Of a stretch of DNA of 40,722 bases, positions 26,113 to 34,131 are shown piece after piece; the first letter of the stretch is position 1, and the number at the start of each line of letters is the position of its first letter. The translations under genes were made by a program, and so were the position numbers. Source of the DNA: Opitutia bacterium (GTDB taxonomy: Bacteria > Verrucomicrobiota > Verrucomicrobiia > Opitutales > Opitutaceae); NCBI GenBank assembly GCA_016187925.1, contig JACPIS010000007.1, forward strand, positions 1-40,722, read 5' to 3'. Below the pieces are notes generated by a model. The model ran no database searches. It was given only the letters and a program-made list of their open reading frames with translations, and was not told the origin of the DNA.

Positions 26113-28005
26113 TCAACTGCCTGAGCCCGTCAGAGATTCCGCTCCCGTCGCCGACCGCTCGAGAAACAGCACGTCCCAGTACTTGAGTGAAGGTATGATT
26201 ACATCCACGTACTCCCCATCGGCATCGTGGCCGGCGGCGAAAGGAAGCGATCGGTATCGGCCGCCGTCGCAGTCGGGCGAGGCCCAGCCCACGGAAGATA
26301 TCTTCCCCGCCAGGCGCAAACGGACACGCACATCCTTCAGCAGGGGCGCATCGGGCCGGTCGGCCTTCACGTCGCGCCAGTGCGCGTTGTCCGAGCCCAG
26401 CAGGTTGATCAAGTGCACCATGGTGGTATCCCCCTTTTGGCGCGTGAAGGCCCACACTGCATTCGGAACCCCGTAAGGATTGGAGGGATGATCCAGCAGG
26501 ACCGCGGTCGCCGGAGCCGGCACGACCTCATAGCTGAGGAAATTTTCGTAGGCCGTCAGGAAATCGTAGTAATGCCGCAGCGCCGTGCGCAGGGCCGGCG
26601 ACGGGGTGAACTTCTCGTTGTCCGGAAAATATTCGCTGGAGAGCAGCCGCGAGCCGTCGCCCAGCTCGATATGCGAGGCGCCCACGGCGAGGATCGCCGC
26701 ATTGGTCAGAAGGACACTGGGCTTGTTGAACTCCCTGCCCGCCTTGTCGGGACCGGAGTAGCCCCGGTGCATGTAAGCCGGAAACACCAGCGCGGCCCGG
26801 GGATTGGCGGTATGCACCTCTTCGGCCGCCGCCATGATGCTGGCAAACGTCTCGTGGTTTTCCCAGAGTTCCGAATACACAAAATCCACGGCGGCGCGGG
26901 CGGTCAGATTCTGGCCGGTGGTGTTGACGGTCTGGAAGACGATGCGCTTCTTCAGGAAATCGCGGGCGCGATTGACGAAATCGGGGAACCCGGCGACGAA
27001 ATCGACCGGCGACCCATCGTAGGCAAAGGCTCCCTGGGTCCCGAAGGTGTCGATATGCCAGCCATCGAACGGATAGACGCGAAACAATTCGCCCATTTTC
27101 CCGAAGAGGTAGTTTTGCCACTCGGGATCGTTCTGGTTCATGTAGCAAAGCCGTGAGGTCTGCCAGTCGTAGCCGCCGCCGGTGATCGCCAGCGCCTTCA
27201 TCGTCTCCACCGTCCTCGGGCCGGTCGGTCCCTCCCAAGTCGCCCATTGGAGCTTCACTCCGGAGCCATTTCGGAACGCATCTTCGTAGGCGCTGTAACT
27301 GGCATTGTAGGCCATGCACACCATGTTGCGTTCGTGCGCCCGATCGAGAAATGCCCGCAGGATTACGGCGTCGATTTCCCGTCCGGCGATGTCCCGCCAG
27401 CGCGCCGCCGGATGCCCGGGGTCGCCCGCCAGCGGCTGCTCGTGCCGGTATTGGTAGTCGTAGAACTCCAGGCCGTTCAGGTGGTATTTGTTCAACTCCG
27501 CGATCCACGCCGCGGGATCCGCCCCCTCCGACCGGGAGTAGTGCGCGATGTATCCGTAGCGGGGAAACCGCGTCCAGTCCGACGAAACATCCACCGCCGT
27601 TTCAGTCTTGGAAACGGCCCGTGACGCGGAATCGACCAGCTGCACGTCCACGAAATAGCCCGTGAAGTCCTCGGCTGGCGCCGTCCACGCCACGAGTCTT
27701 TCCGCCTCCTCTGCCTTTGCCAATGCGAAGGGCGCGCTCGTGGCAACGTGCACCTGCCGGCCCAACCTCCAGAAGGAAACCTCCAGACGCAGTCCGGATA
27801 TTTCCACCGGGGCCGCGTTATGCAGCCGCACGTGAAGGGTGACCTTTTCGCCCGGAGCATACCGGGATTTGTCCGGATACGCCTCCACGGCATGAGCCTG
27901 ATCTGCTGGCAACGGGAGTTTCGCCGCTGGGACGGGCGTGGGCAGCCCCAGGGGCAGGCCGAGTGCGAGGAGCGTCAGAAGGCGGCGGACAGTGATGCGA
28001 TGCAT
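26113..28005 (-). CDS. Glycoside hydrolase family 66, dextranase-like, secreted
   Basis: A 630-residue exported enzyme (signal peptide RRLLTLLALGLPLGLPTPVPA). A beta-sandwich domain (about residues 35-140, YAPGEKVTLHVRLHNAAP) precedes a TIM barrel that carries the GH66 pattern: FPRYGYIAHY, LEFYDYQYRHEQPL, the nucleophile candidate Asp319 in DGWHIDTFG, and the acid/base candidate Glu379 in VYSELWEN. A C-terminal beta domain follows. Known GH66 enzymes cut alpha-1,6-glucan (dextran) internally or make cyclic isomaltooligosaccharides; I see no large inserted carbohydrate-binding module typical of the latter, so an endo-dextranase is more likely. It is the last gene of a minus-strand operon, 16 bases after GH31. 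No ribosome-binding site is seen at the ATG at 28005. Confidence 0.85.
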   Translation of the reverse strand: MHRITVRRLLTLLALGLPLGLPTPVPAAKLPLPADQAHAVEAYPDKSRYAPGEKVTLHVRLHNAAPVEISGLRLEVSFWRLGRQVHVATSAPFALAKAEEAERLVAWTAPAEDFTGYFVDVQLVDSASRAVSKTETAVDVSSDWTRFPRYGYIAHYSRSEGADPAAWIAELNKYHLNGLEFYDYQYRHEQPLAGDPGHPAARWRDIAGREIDAVILRAFLDRAHERNMVCMAYNASYSAYEDAFRNGSGVKLQWATWEGPTGPRTVETMKALAITGGGYDWQTSRLCYMNQNDPEWQNYLFGKMGELFRVYPFDGWHIDTFGTQGAFAYDGSPVDFVAGFPDFVNRARDFLKKRIVFQTVNTTGQNLTARAAVDFVYSELWENHETFASIMAAAEEVHTANPRAALVFPAYMHRGYSGPDKAGREFNKPSVLLTNAAILAVGASHIELGDGSRLLSSEYFPDNEKFTPSPALRTALRHYYDFLTAYENFLSYEVVPAPATAVLLDHPSNPYGVPNAVWAFTRQKGDTTMVHLINLLGSDNAHWRDVKADRPDAPLLKDVRVRLRLAGKISSVGWASPDCDGGRYRSLPFAAGHDADGEYVDVIIPSLKYWDVLFLERSATGAESLTGSGS

Positions 28006-28021
28006 AGGAAATGGTTTGGGG

Positions 28022-30544
28022 TCAGCGGATCTCGATCCGGTGGGGGGAGCCGTCATCCCGGATGCGCACCGTGACGATTCCGTCCTCGGCGGACCAACCC
28101 GGGCCCGGTCCACCGGGCGGGAGCGCGGCCAATTCTTGGCCATCGATCAGCACCCGGCCGACGGACTGGGGGGAGCGGAAGACGCAGGCAAAATCGCGCG
28201 GCGCGGGCTGGTAGCTCCCGCGATGCGTTCCGATCGAAATCACCGACCTTCCCTCCCCCTGCTCATAGCTCACCACCGTGCGGCGCCAGATCCCCCGTTG
28301 GTAATCGGGGCTCAGGCCATCGTCCTCGTAGAGTTCGGTCGAGGCGCGCCCCTGGGCATCGGGATAAATGGAGAAGGTGATCAGGTCCCACGGCTTCTCG
28401 CCGACGTGGTTCATGGCCGGAGCGGCCGGAATGATGCTGCCGCCGCGCACATACAGCGGTATCTTGTCCAATGGAGCGTCCGCCCGCACCATCTCGCCGC
28501 CGGGCACCGTGGCCCCGGTCCAATAATCATGCCAGAGCCCCTGGGGCAGATACACAAGGCGGCTGGTCTGGCCGGACTTGAGGATCGGCGCGGCGAGGAG
28601 ATCGGATCCGATCATGAACTCGTCATCGATTCCAGCGGTGTTCGCGTCGTCCTGATAGTTTAGCACGAGTGGACGGAAGAGCGGCACGCCGGTGCGGTGC
28701 GCCTCCTCCAGGCTGGTATAAAGGAAGGGGAGCAGCCGATACCGCAGCTTCAGATACTTCCGGGCAATGTCCTCGTAGTGCTTCCCAAAACGCCATGGCT
28801 CATGGTCGTAGGCGTCAATGGCGGCGTGATTGCGGCAAAACGGCGCGAGGAAGCCGACCTGATACCACCGGGCGAGCAATTCGCCGTCGGCCCGGCCGAT
28901 AAAGCCCGGGATGTCCGCGCCCGCGAACGGCTCGCCCGAAAGGCCGACCGTCGTCAGCATCGGGATGGACAGGGCGAGCGACTCCCACGTGCTGGTGTTG
29001 TCGCCCGTCCACATGGTCGAATACCGCTGGATACCCGCATAGCCGGCACGGGTGATGACATAAGGGCGCCGATCGGGACGCAGCCGCTGCAGCCCCTCAA
29101 ACGTCGCCCGCGCCATGCCGAGAGCGAAGACGTTTCGGTTCATCGCATACGAGGTGTTCGCTCCGCCGTCGTCGAAGACCACATCGCCCTGGGTCTGGCC
29201 GGAGCGGTCGATGAAGTCCGCGGGCTCGTTCATGTCCGTCCAAATCCCCGCGACTCCCTGATCCAGGTAGGCGCGGTGCAGGTCGCCCCACCAGCGGGCG
29301 GCCGCATCCTTGGTGTAGTCCACGAACACCGCCTTCCCCGGCCACACTTCGCCGATGTAGAGTTCGCCGTTTTTGCGGCGAAGGAAATGCCCGCCGGCCA
29401 GACCCTGGTCGAACACGTAGTAATTGCGGTCCTGGGCGGCCAACTCCGGCTCGCTCCGCGGCGCCGCCGTATCACCCGCCGCGGCGGCCGGCTGGTATTT
29501 GACCCCGGGGTCGACGATGGTGACGACCTTAACCCCTTGGCGCCCCAAACGCTCGAGCAATCGTTTCGGCTCGGGGAACCGCTCCTGATCCCAGGTGAAG
29601 ACCCGATAGCCGCTCATGTAGTGGATATCGAGATGCACGACATCCAAAGGGAGATCCTCAGCGCGGTAGCGCCCGACGATGTCCTCGACCTGCGAAGCCG
29701 GATAATAGCTCCACCGGCTTTGCTGGTGCCCGAGGGCCCAAAGCGGAGGCAGGGGCATGCGTCCGGTCAGGTCGGCATAGCGGCCGACCACTTTCTTCAG
29801 GGAAGGCCCCCAAAAGAAATAGTAGTTCATTTCGCCGCCTTCCGCCGAATACGAGATCCACTCCTGGGAGGAAGCGCCGAAGTCGAAACGCGTGCGGTGG
29901 CTGTTGTCGAAAAACACGCCGTAGGCCCGCCCGCCGGCGAGTCCGAGGTAGAAGGGAATGCTCTGGTAGATCGGGTCCGTGCCTTCGACGTAGCCCGGCG
30001 TGTCGGAACACCACATGGAGAAGGTGCCGCGGCGCTTGTCGAGCCGGGCGGCCTTCTCCCCAAGGCCGTAAAAGTGCTCTTCCAAGCCGAGTCGCTTCCT
30101 GGCCTCGACGGTGCCGGTCGCGGGGTCAAAGGACATTGGCCCGGCGTCGGCGTTGATCAACTCATGGGTCGCAGCATCGCGATATTCGATGAGGAGTGGC
30201 TGCCGCCGGATCACCACTTCCAATTCGCCGGTGAGGAGGCGAACGCTGGTGTCGTCCTCCACCAGGCTCCAGGCTACCGGCGACCAGTCGGTCCGGGCGA
30301 TCGCCCAGGAGTGGTCGCGCTCCGGCAAGGGCCGGCCAAAGGCCGCCCGCACCCGGACGAGGTCCGAGGCGAGGACAGAAACCCTGACGGTGGAGCGGTC
30401 GGTGCAAACCAGATCGACACCCGCATCGGTGCGCACGACCCGTGCAACATTGCCGATGCCCTGCCGTTGCGGCCCGTCCGCGAGCGCGGTCTGCACGGGC
30501 AAGCATGACAAGCAGCAGGCGAGAAGCAGATATCGTGTATTCAT
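28022..30544 (-). CDS. Glycoside hydrolase family 31 alpha-glucosidase, exported
   Basis: An 840-residue exo-acting alpha-glycosidase. The N-terminus (MNTRYLLLACCLSCLPVQTALA) is a signal peptide, so it works in the periplasm or outside. An N-terminal beta-sandwich contains HFYGLGEKAARLDKR; the TIM barrel has the nucleophile Asp437 in GIWTDMNEPA and acid/base Asp515 in MWTGDNTSTW, with LDIHYMSGYRVFTWD and PFCRNHA (subsite -1 residues) in proper order. C-terminal beta domains include VRGGSIIP and LYEDDG. The family splits alpha-1,4 or alpha-1,6 glucosides or alpha-xylosides; with a GH66 neighbour, isomaltooligosaccharides are the natural guess. It sits 113 bases after the TonB receptor, with a hairpin in the gap. 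Confidence 0.93.
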   Translation of the reverse strand: MNTRYLLLACCLSCLPVQTALADGPQRQGIGNVARVVRTDAGVDLVCTDRSTVRVSVLASDLVRVRAAFGRPLPERDHSWAIARTDWSPVAWSLVEDDTSVRLLTGELEVVIRRQPLLIEYRDAATHELINADAGPMSFDPATGTVEARKRLGLEEHFYGLGEKAARLDKRRGTFSMWCSDTPGYVEGTDPIYQSIPFYLGLAGGRAYGVFFDNSHRTRFDFGASSQEWISYSAEGGEMNYYFFWGPSLKKVVGRYADLTGRMPLPPLWALGHQQSRWSYYPASQVEDIVGRYRAEDLPLDVVHLDIHYMSGYRVFTWDQERFPEPKRLLERLGRQGVKVVTIVDPGVKYQPAAAAGDTAAPRSEPELAAQDRNYYVFDQGLAGGHFLRRKNGELYIGEVWPGKAVFVDYTKDAAARWWGDLHRAYLDQGVAGIWTDMNEPADFIDRSGQTQGDVVFDDGGANTSYAMNRNVFALGMARATFEGLQRLRPDRRPYVITRAGYAGIQRYSTMWTGDNTSTWESLALSIPMLTTVGLSGEPFAGADIPGFIGRADGELLARWYQVGFLAPFCRNHAAIDAYDHEPWRFGKHYEDIARKYLKLRYRLLPFLYTSLEEAHRTGVPLFRPLVLNYQDDANTAGIDDEFMIGSDLLAAPILKSGQTSRLVYLPQGLWHDYWTGATVPGGEMVRADAPLDKIPLYVRGGSIIPAAPAMNHVGEKPWDLITFSIYPDAQGRASTELYEDDGLSPDYQRGIWRRTVVSYEQGEGRSVISIGTHRGSYQPAPRDFACVFRSPQSVGRVLIDGQELAALPPGGPGPGWSAEDGIVTVRIRDDGSPHRIEIR

Positions 30545-30596
30545 GAGCGCGATGGGCGGGTCAGGCGAACCTACTCGCTTTTCCTGGCCGGGCCTC

Positions 30597-30624
30597 GCGC
30601 ACACCGAGGCTGGCCGGTGTGCGC
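30597..30624 (-). other. Intercistronic stem-loop between TonB receptor and GH31 genes
   Basis: GCGCACACCG and CGGTGTGCGC form a perfect 10-bp stem with an 8-base loop. There is no T tract on either strand. Similar hairpins after the highly expressed first gene of transport operons stabilise the upstream mRNA, giving more receptor than enzyme; here that is inference. Confidence 0.6.
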
Positions 30625-30657
30625 TTGGCCCCTGCGGCGAGGCCGGTCGGGATGGTG

Positions 30658-33600
30658 CTAGAGTTTGGTTCCGAAGCCGATGTTGATGCTGCGACCGGGC
30701 GCGTAGAGGAAGCCGTAGCGGTGCTGATCATCGAGGACGTTGTATACGTTCACCTGCACGTAGGACTTGTGCCCCTTCCACTGGAAGTCGTAGCGCCCGA
30801 AGATATCCACCGTATACTGCCGGTCGGTATACATGACGACGGGGTTGCCGTTGTTGTCGGTGATCGCCCCGCCGCCATGCGTGTAACCGCTGGCGAATTC
30901 CTTGGGCCCCTCGTAGCGCACGCCGCCACCGAGCACCAGCCCCTTGAGCGAGGCCCACTTGTCGAAGCGGTAGTTGGTGAACAGACTCCAAGTGTCCTTG
31001 GGATAATCCTGCCCCTGCGCGCCCGGGAAGATCTGCCCCTTATACTGATAGGTCGAGCTGTCGGACTCGTCGCTGTATTGCTCGTTCTTCCCATACACGC
31101 CGCGCAGGCCGAAGTTTCCGTTCGGGAAGAGCCAAGGCGTCCAACGATCCTGGGCGTAATAGGGATACTTCGGAAAGCTGCCGAGTGTGAGAATCTTGTG
31201 GTTGTTGTGCGTGAAGTTGAAGATGATCTGCCACTCGTCCACGGGCGTGATGATGAGCTGGCCGTCGTAGCCCGAGTTCTGGTCGGACTGCGTGGCGTAG
31301 AGCGCCGTGGTGGAGTCGAAGCCCACGAAATCCTGGGTGGCGCTGTTGTAGCCGGTGTAGGCCGGAGCAGAGCCGAAGAACCAGCCCGGCCAATCGTCCG
31401 CCCCCGGGTGTCCCTGGTAGACTTCGCGGGTGTAATTGTAGATGGAGTCCAGATAAGCCGCGCCTTCGGGGGTGGAGGCGTTGATCACGGCGTGAGGGGC
31501 GTTCGGACCGCCATTCTGGCTCGGGCTGCCGCCGCCCGCGATGAGACTGCGGAAGGCGGATTCGTCGACTTGGTTGCCGTTCGTATCAAAATAGCGGACC
31601 GCACCCGACGTTTTCGCCGCAGTCCACGCGTTCTGAATGGCCACGCGCAACGGGTTATAGGCGTCGTTCCGGTAGCTGTCCCAAGTGGGGTCATTCGGAC
31701 CGTAGGGGCTCTGGCTCAGCTTGGTAAGATCGCCCCAGTAGGCGTAATTGTTCGAGTAATCGATCGTGGGATTACCGTTCTTGTCGAGCCACCTCGTCGC
31801 CGCGTCGGGATTTTCCGACGTGATCTTGTAGACGGTCGGCTTGTTCGGATCGAACCGGTGGTAGGCCGTCTGCGGCGCCCACCAGATCGGTCCGTTCGGC
31901 ACACCCGTGCGCGTGATCTTGTATTTGGAGATGCTGCCGGAGACCCGGCCGCCAAACAGGTCGAACTTGAGGCCGATTTCCTTGTTCTTGGCCTTGACCG
32001 CGCCGATGGCGTTGCCGGTGAGGTCGCGCAATCCATCGAAATTCGGGTTCAGGCCGCCGGAGGTCAGGGCAAAGAACGACACCTGCTTGATCGGGGAGAC
32101 ACTGATGCCGATCTGCCGGGTCAGGTCCGTCTGGGCACGGCTTGAGACCGCGTTGGAGCTGCCCAGGCTGCCGTCGGCATAGCGATACGTGTTGTTCTGG
32201 GTCGACACGCTGTTGCGATCCCGCCGGAGGCCACCGAGAATCGTGACCCGGCCGTCAAGGAAACTGCCGTTGTAGATGGCGTAGTAGCCGGTCTCCTTGG
32301 CATTGGAAAAATTCCAGCCCAGCGGACGGATCGGCCGGTCGGGCGTGCCGTCGCCCTGGGTGCCGAAGCGGAACTCCCGGGGATCGGCCGCACTCTTGTA
32401 GTTGAACACGCTGTTGGCCGTATCCAGGCCGCTCGTCTGGATGGACTTTTTGTCCTGCTCCGTGGAGACGCCCACGAGGAAATTGTTTTTCATCGCCGCC
32501 CATTTGTTGTCCTCAAACAGGTTGAGCTTGTAGTTCAGTTCGACGCGGGCCTGATCGGCCCGGGTGCCTTCCAGCACCTGCGACCAGGAATACTGCACGA
32601 TCGAGTTCGGCACCGGATTCGCGCCCCAGCCGCCACCTTCGCGGTCGCCGGCCGCCGGGTTGAGGATCACCGGGACGACGGTCGACCAAAGGGAAGACGG
32701 CCCGACGTTGTTCGTGACATTTCCGTTCACGTCCCGCGTGAGGAAGCTCACCGAGGAATGGTCGACCGCCGCCAGCAGATGCAGATCGTCGGTGAGTTCC
32801 TGCGTCAACTTGAGTTCGATGTTGCCGATGTGCGAATTCTGGAAGGTGTCCGGGCCGGACCAGCGCATCGTGCGCAGGCTGAGGCCGGGGAAGCTGAGAA
32901 AGCCGGCGCGCTCAAAGCGCTCCTGGCCCCCGTTGGCGTCGCCGGAACTGATGTCCGCCCGGGCGCGAAGGCTCTGGAAACCGATCCCCTTCTTCTTTTG
33001 TTCGCCATACTCGGTATCGACCAGGATCTCGGTCTTGGGCCAGGGCTTGAAGCTGAAGACCGGCGCGACGAAAAACTTCTGGTGATCGTAGTGGTCGGTG
33101 AAATCGCCGCCCTCCTCGAGCGCACCGGTCAGCCGATACGCCGATTCACCGAGGAAGCCCACCCGGCCCAGTGGTCCGGTCGAGTCGAGCGTCGCCCGCT
33201 TGAAGGCGTAGCTGCCGAAGGTCAGGTCGACGGCATCGGCTCGCGTGCTCTCGGGGGTCTTGACCAAGTAATTGACCACGCCACCAAAGTTGCCGATGCC
33301 GTAAAGCAGCGCCGCCGGCCCGCGCACAACCTCGATGCGGTTGATGTTCACTGTGTCACTGGACGCCTTGCGGCGGAATCCGTCGCGCAGCGCGTTCTCG
33401 GTGAGGAAGCCGCGCATGACGAAGGTCGAATCAGTCTTGTTCGACGTCTGGCCATTGGGATTGTTCACGCCACCCGGGTTCTGGTAGGCGTTGCCGCGAG
33501 TGTAGTCATTCTGCGACTGGATCTGCACGCCGGCGCTGAATTTGAGCGCCTCGCGGAGGCTGGACGCACCCGTGTCCCGGATGAACTGGTCCGTGATCAC

Positions 33601-33879
33601 CTCGAGCGACATGGGGAGGTCCTTGATCGGGCTGTCCAGACGCGTGCCCGAAATGGCGTTGGTCGCCTTGTAACCCTTGTCCTTGGCCGTCGTGACGGAA
33701 AAGGGGCTGAGAACGATGGGCTTCTCGGCCTCGCTGTTCAGGTTCGCGGCGGAAGCCGGATCGGCGACGACGGGCCCGGCAGCCTCCGCGCCAAAGGCGC
33801 AGGTAGCAGCGATGAGCCCAAAAGTGAGAAACGCCCAGACTGGCCGGACGGCGGGGATCGGAGGAGTGCGAGAGATCAT
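30658..33879 (-). CDS. TonB-dependent outer membrane receptor
   Basis: A 1073-residue outer-membrane transporter. The signal peptide ends near AFGA (residue 31). The mature N-terminus has IVLSPFSVTTAKDKGYKATNAISGTR (about 55-80), the conserved start of Opitutaceae receptors, where the TonB box would lie. The plug domain follows, with LPMSLEVITDQFI, MRGF and RIEVVRGPAALLYGIGNFGG. The rest is a large beta barrel ending SINIGFGTKL. TonB energy moves bound oligosaccharides, siderophores or vitamins into the periplasm; the GH31 and GH66 genes downstream point to alpha-glucan oligomers. No SusD homologue is present. The ATG at 33879 gives the proper signal peptide; an upstream in-frame extension to 33933 lacks support. 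Divergent from the kinase gene. Confidence 0.94.
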   Translation of the reverse strand: MISRTPPIPAVRPVWAFLTFGLIAATCAFGAEAAGPVVADPASAANLNSEAEKPIVLSPFSVTTAKDKGYKATNAISGTRLDSPIKDLPMSLEVITDQFIRDTGASSLREALKFSAGVQIQSQNDYTRGNAYQNPGGVNNPNGQTSNKTDSTFVMRGFLTENALRDGFRRKASSDTVNINRIEVVRGPAALLYGIGNFGGVVNYLVKTPESTRADAVDLTFGSYAFKRATLDSTGPLGRVGFLGESAYRLTGALEEGGDFTDHYDHQKFFVAPVFSFKPWPKTEILVDTEYGEQKKKGIGFQSLRARADISSGDANGGQERFERAGFLSFPGLSLRTMRWSGPDTFQNSHIGNIELKLTQELTDDLHLLAAVDHSSVSFLTRDVNGNVTNNVGPSSLWSTVVPVILNPAAGDREGGGWGANPVPNSIVQYSWSQVLEGTRADQARVELNYKLNLFEDNKWAAMKNNFLVGVSTEQDKKSIQTSGLDTANSVFNYKSAADPREFRFGTQGDGTPDRPIRPLGWNFSNAKETGYYAIYNGSFLDGRVTILGGLRRDRNSVSTQNNTYRYADGSLGSSNAVSSRAQTDLTRQIGISVSPIKQVSFFALTSGGLNPNFDGLRDLTGNAIGAVKAKNKEIGLKFDLFGGRVSGSISKYKITRTGVPNGPIWWAPQTAYHRFDPNKPTVYKITSENPDAATRWLDKNGNPTIDYSNNYAYWGDLTKLSQSPYGPNDPTWDSYRNDAYNPLRVAIQNAWTAAKTSGAVRYFDTNGNQVDESAFRSLIAGGGSPSQNGGPNAPHAVINASTPEGAAYLDSIYNYTREVYQGHPGADDWPGWFFGSAPAYTGYNSATQDFVGFDSTTALYATQSDQNSGYDGQLIITPVDEWQIIFNFTHNNHKILTLGSFPKYPYYAQDRWTPWLFPNGNFGLRGVYGKNEQYSDESDSSTYQYKGQIFPGAQGQDYPKDTWSLFTNYRFDKWASLKGLVLGGGVRYEGPKEFASGYTHGGGAITDNNGNPVVMYTDRQYTVDIFGRYDFQWKGHKSYVQVNVYNVLDDQHRYGFLYAPGRSINIGFGTKL

Positions 33880-33996
33880 TGTGGAGCAGACGATAGACGC
33901 GGCGGGTGTTACGGAACGAAAGGGAGCGGCCAAAAGACTGCTTTTCCGGACGCACGCGGACAGGGGCTGGGGTGCCAGAGGCGTGGCCGCAAAAGA

Positions 33997-34012
33997 GTGC
34001 TGTCGGCAGCAC
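33997..34012. promoter_or_regulatory. Hairpin/palindrome in the receptor-kinase divergent region
   Basis: GTGCTG-TCGG-CAGCAC is a perfect 6-bp inverted repeat about 120 bases before either start codon. It could be a regulator site or a leader hairpin; nothing further supports a choice. Confidence 0.4.
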
Positions 34013-34057
34013 CCGGGGTTAACGCCGATAATGCCCGACGTCCGCGGAGTTGCCTAG

Positions 34058-34073
34058 CTACCCAAGTGAGTAG
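34058..34073. promoter_or_regulatory. NarL/LuxR-type palindromic site candidate
   Basis: CTACCCAAGTGAGTAG is an imperfect palindrome (12 of 16 symmetric positions). Its arms, TACCCA and TACTCA on opposite strands with a two-base centre, resemble the TACYYMT heptamers that NarL-family regulators bind as inverted pairs two bases apart. It lies in the 252-bp divergent region between the TonB receptor and the kinase, 59 bases before the kinase ATG. The NarL-type regulator encoded at 36858 is the obvious candidate to bind it. Confidence 0.45.
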
Positions 34074-34131
34074 TTCTGGCAGGCGCCTCCCGAGAATCGT
34101 TGCGAACCCCGGCAAGGGCGGCGATCACCGC

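Noticed and set aside
26113-28005. GH66 gene as a cycloisomaltooligosaccharide glucanotransferase
   Set aside because: The length and uninterrupted barrel give no sign of the inserted carbohydrate-binding module typical of those enzymes. Dextranase is the simpler call, though not proven.
28697-30508. A 603-residue plus-strand frame
   Set aside because: It is antisense to the GH31 gene, whose catalytic motifs are intact.
32758-34131. N-terminal extension of the sensor kinase frame
   Set aside because: It runs antisense through the TonB receptor signal peptide and plug, and through the divergent promoter region. The kinase has a proper hydrophobic N-terminus at 34132 or 34189.
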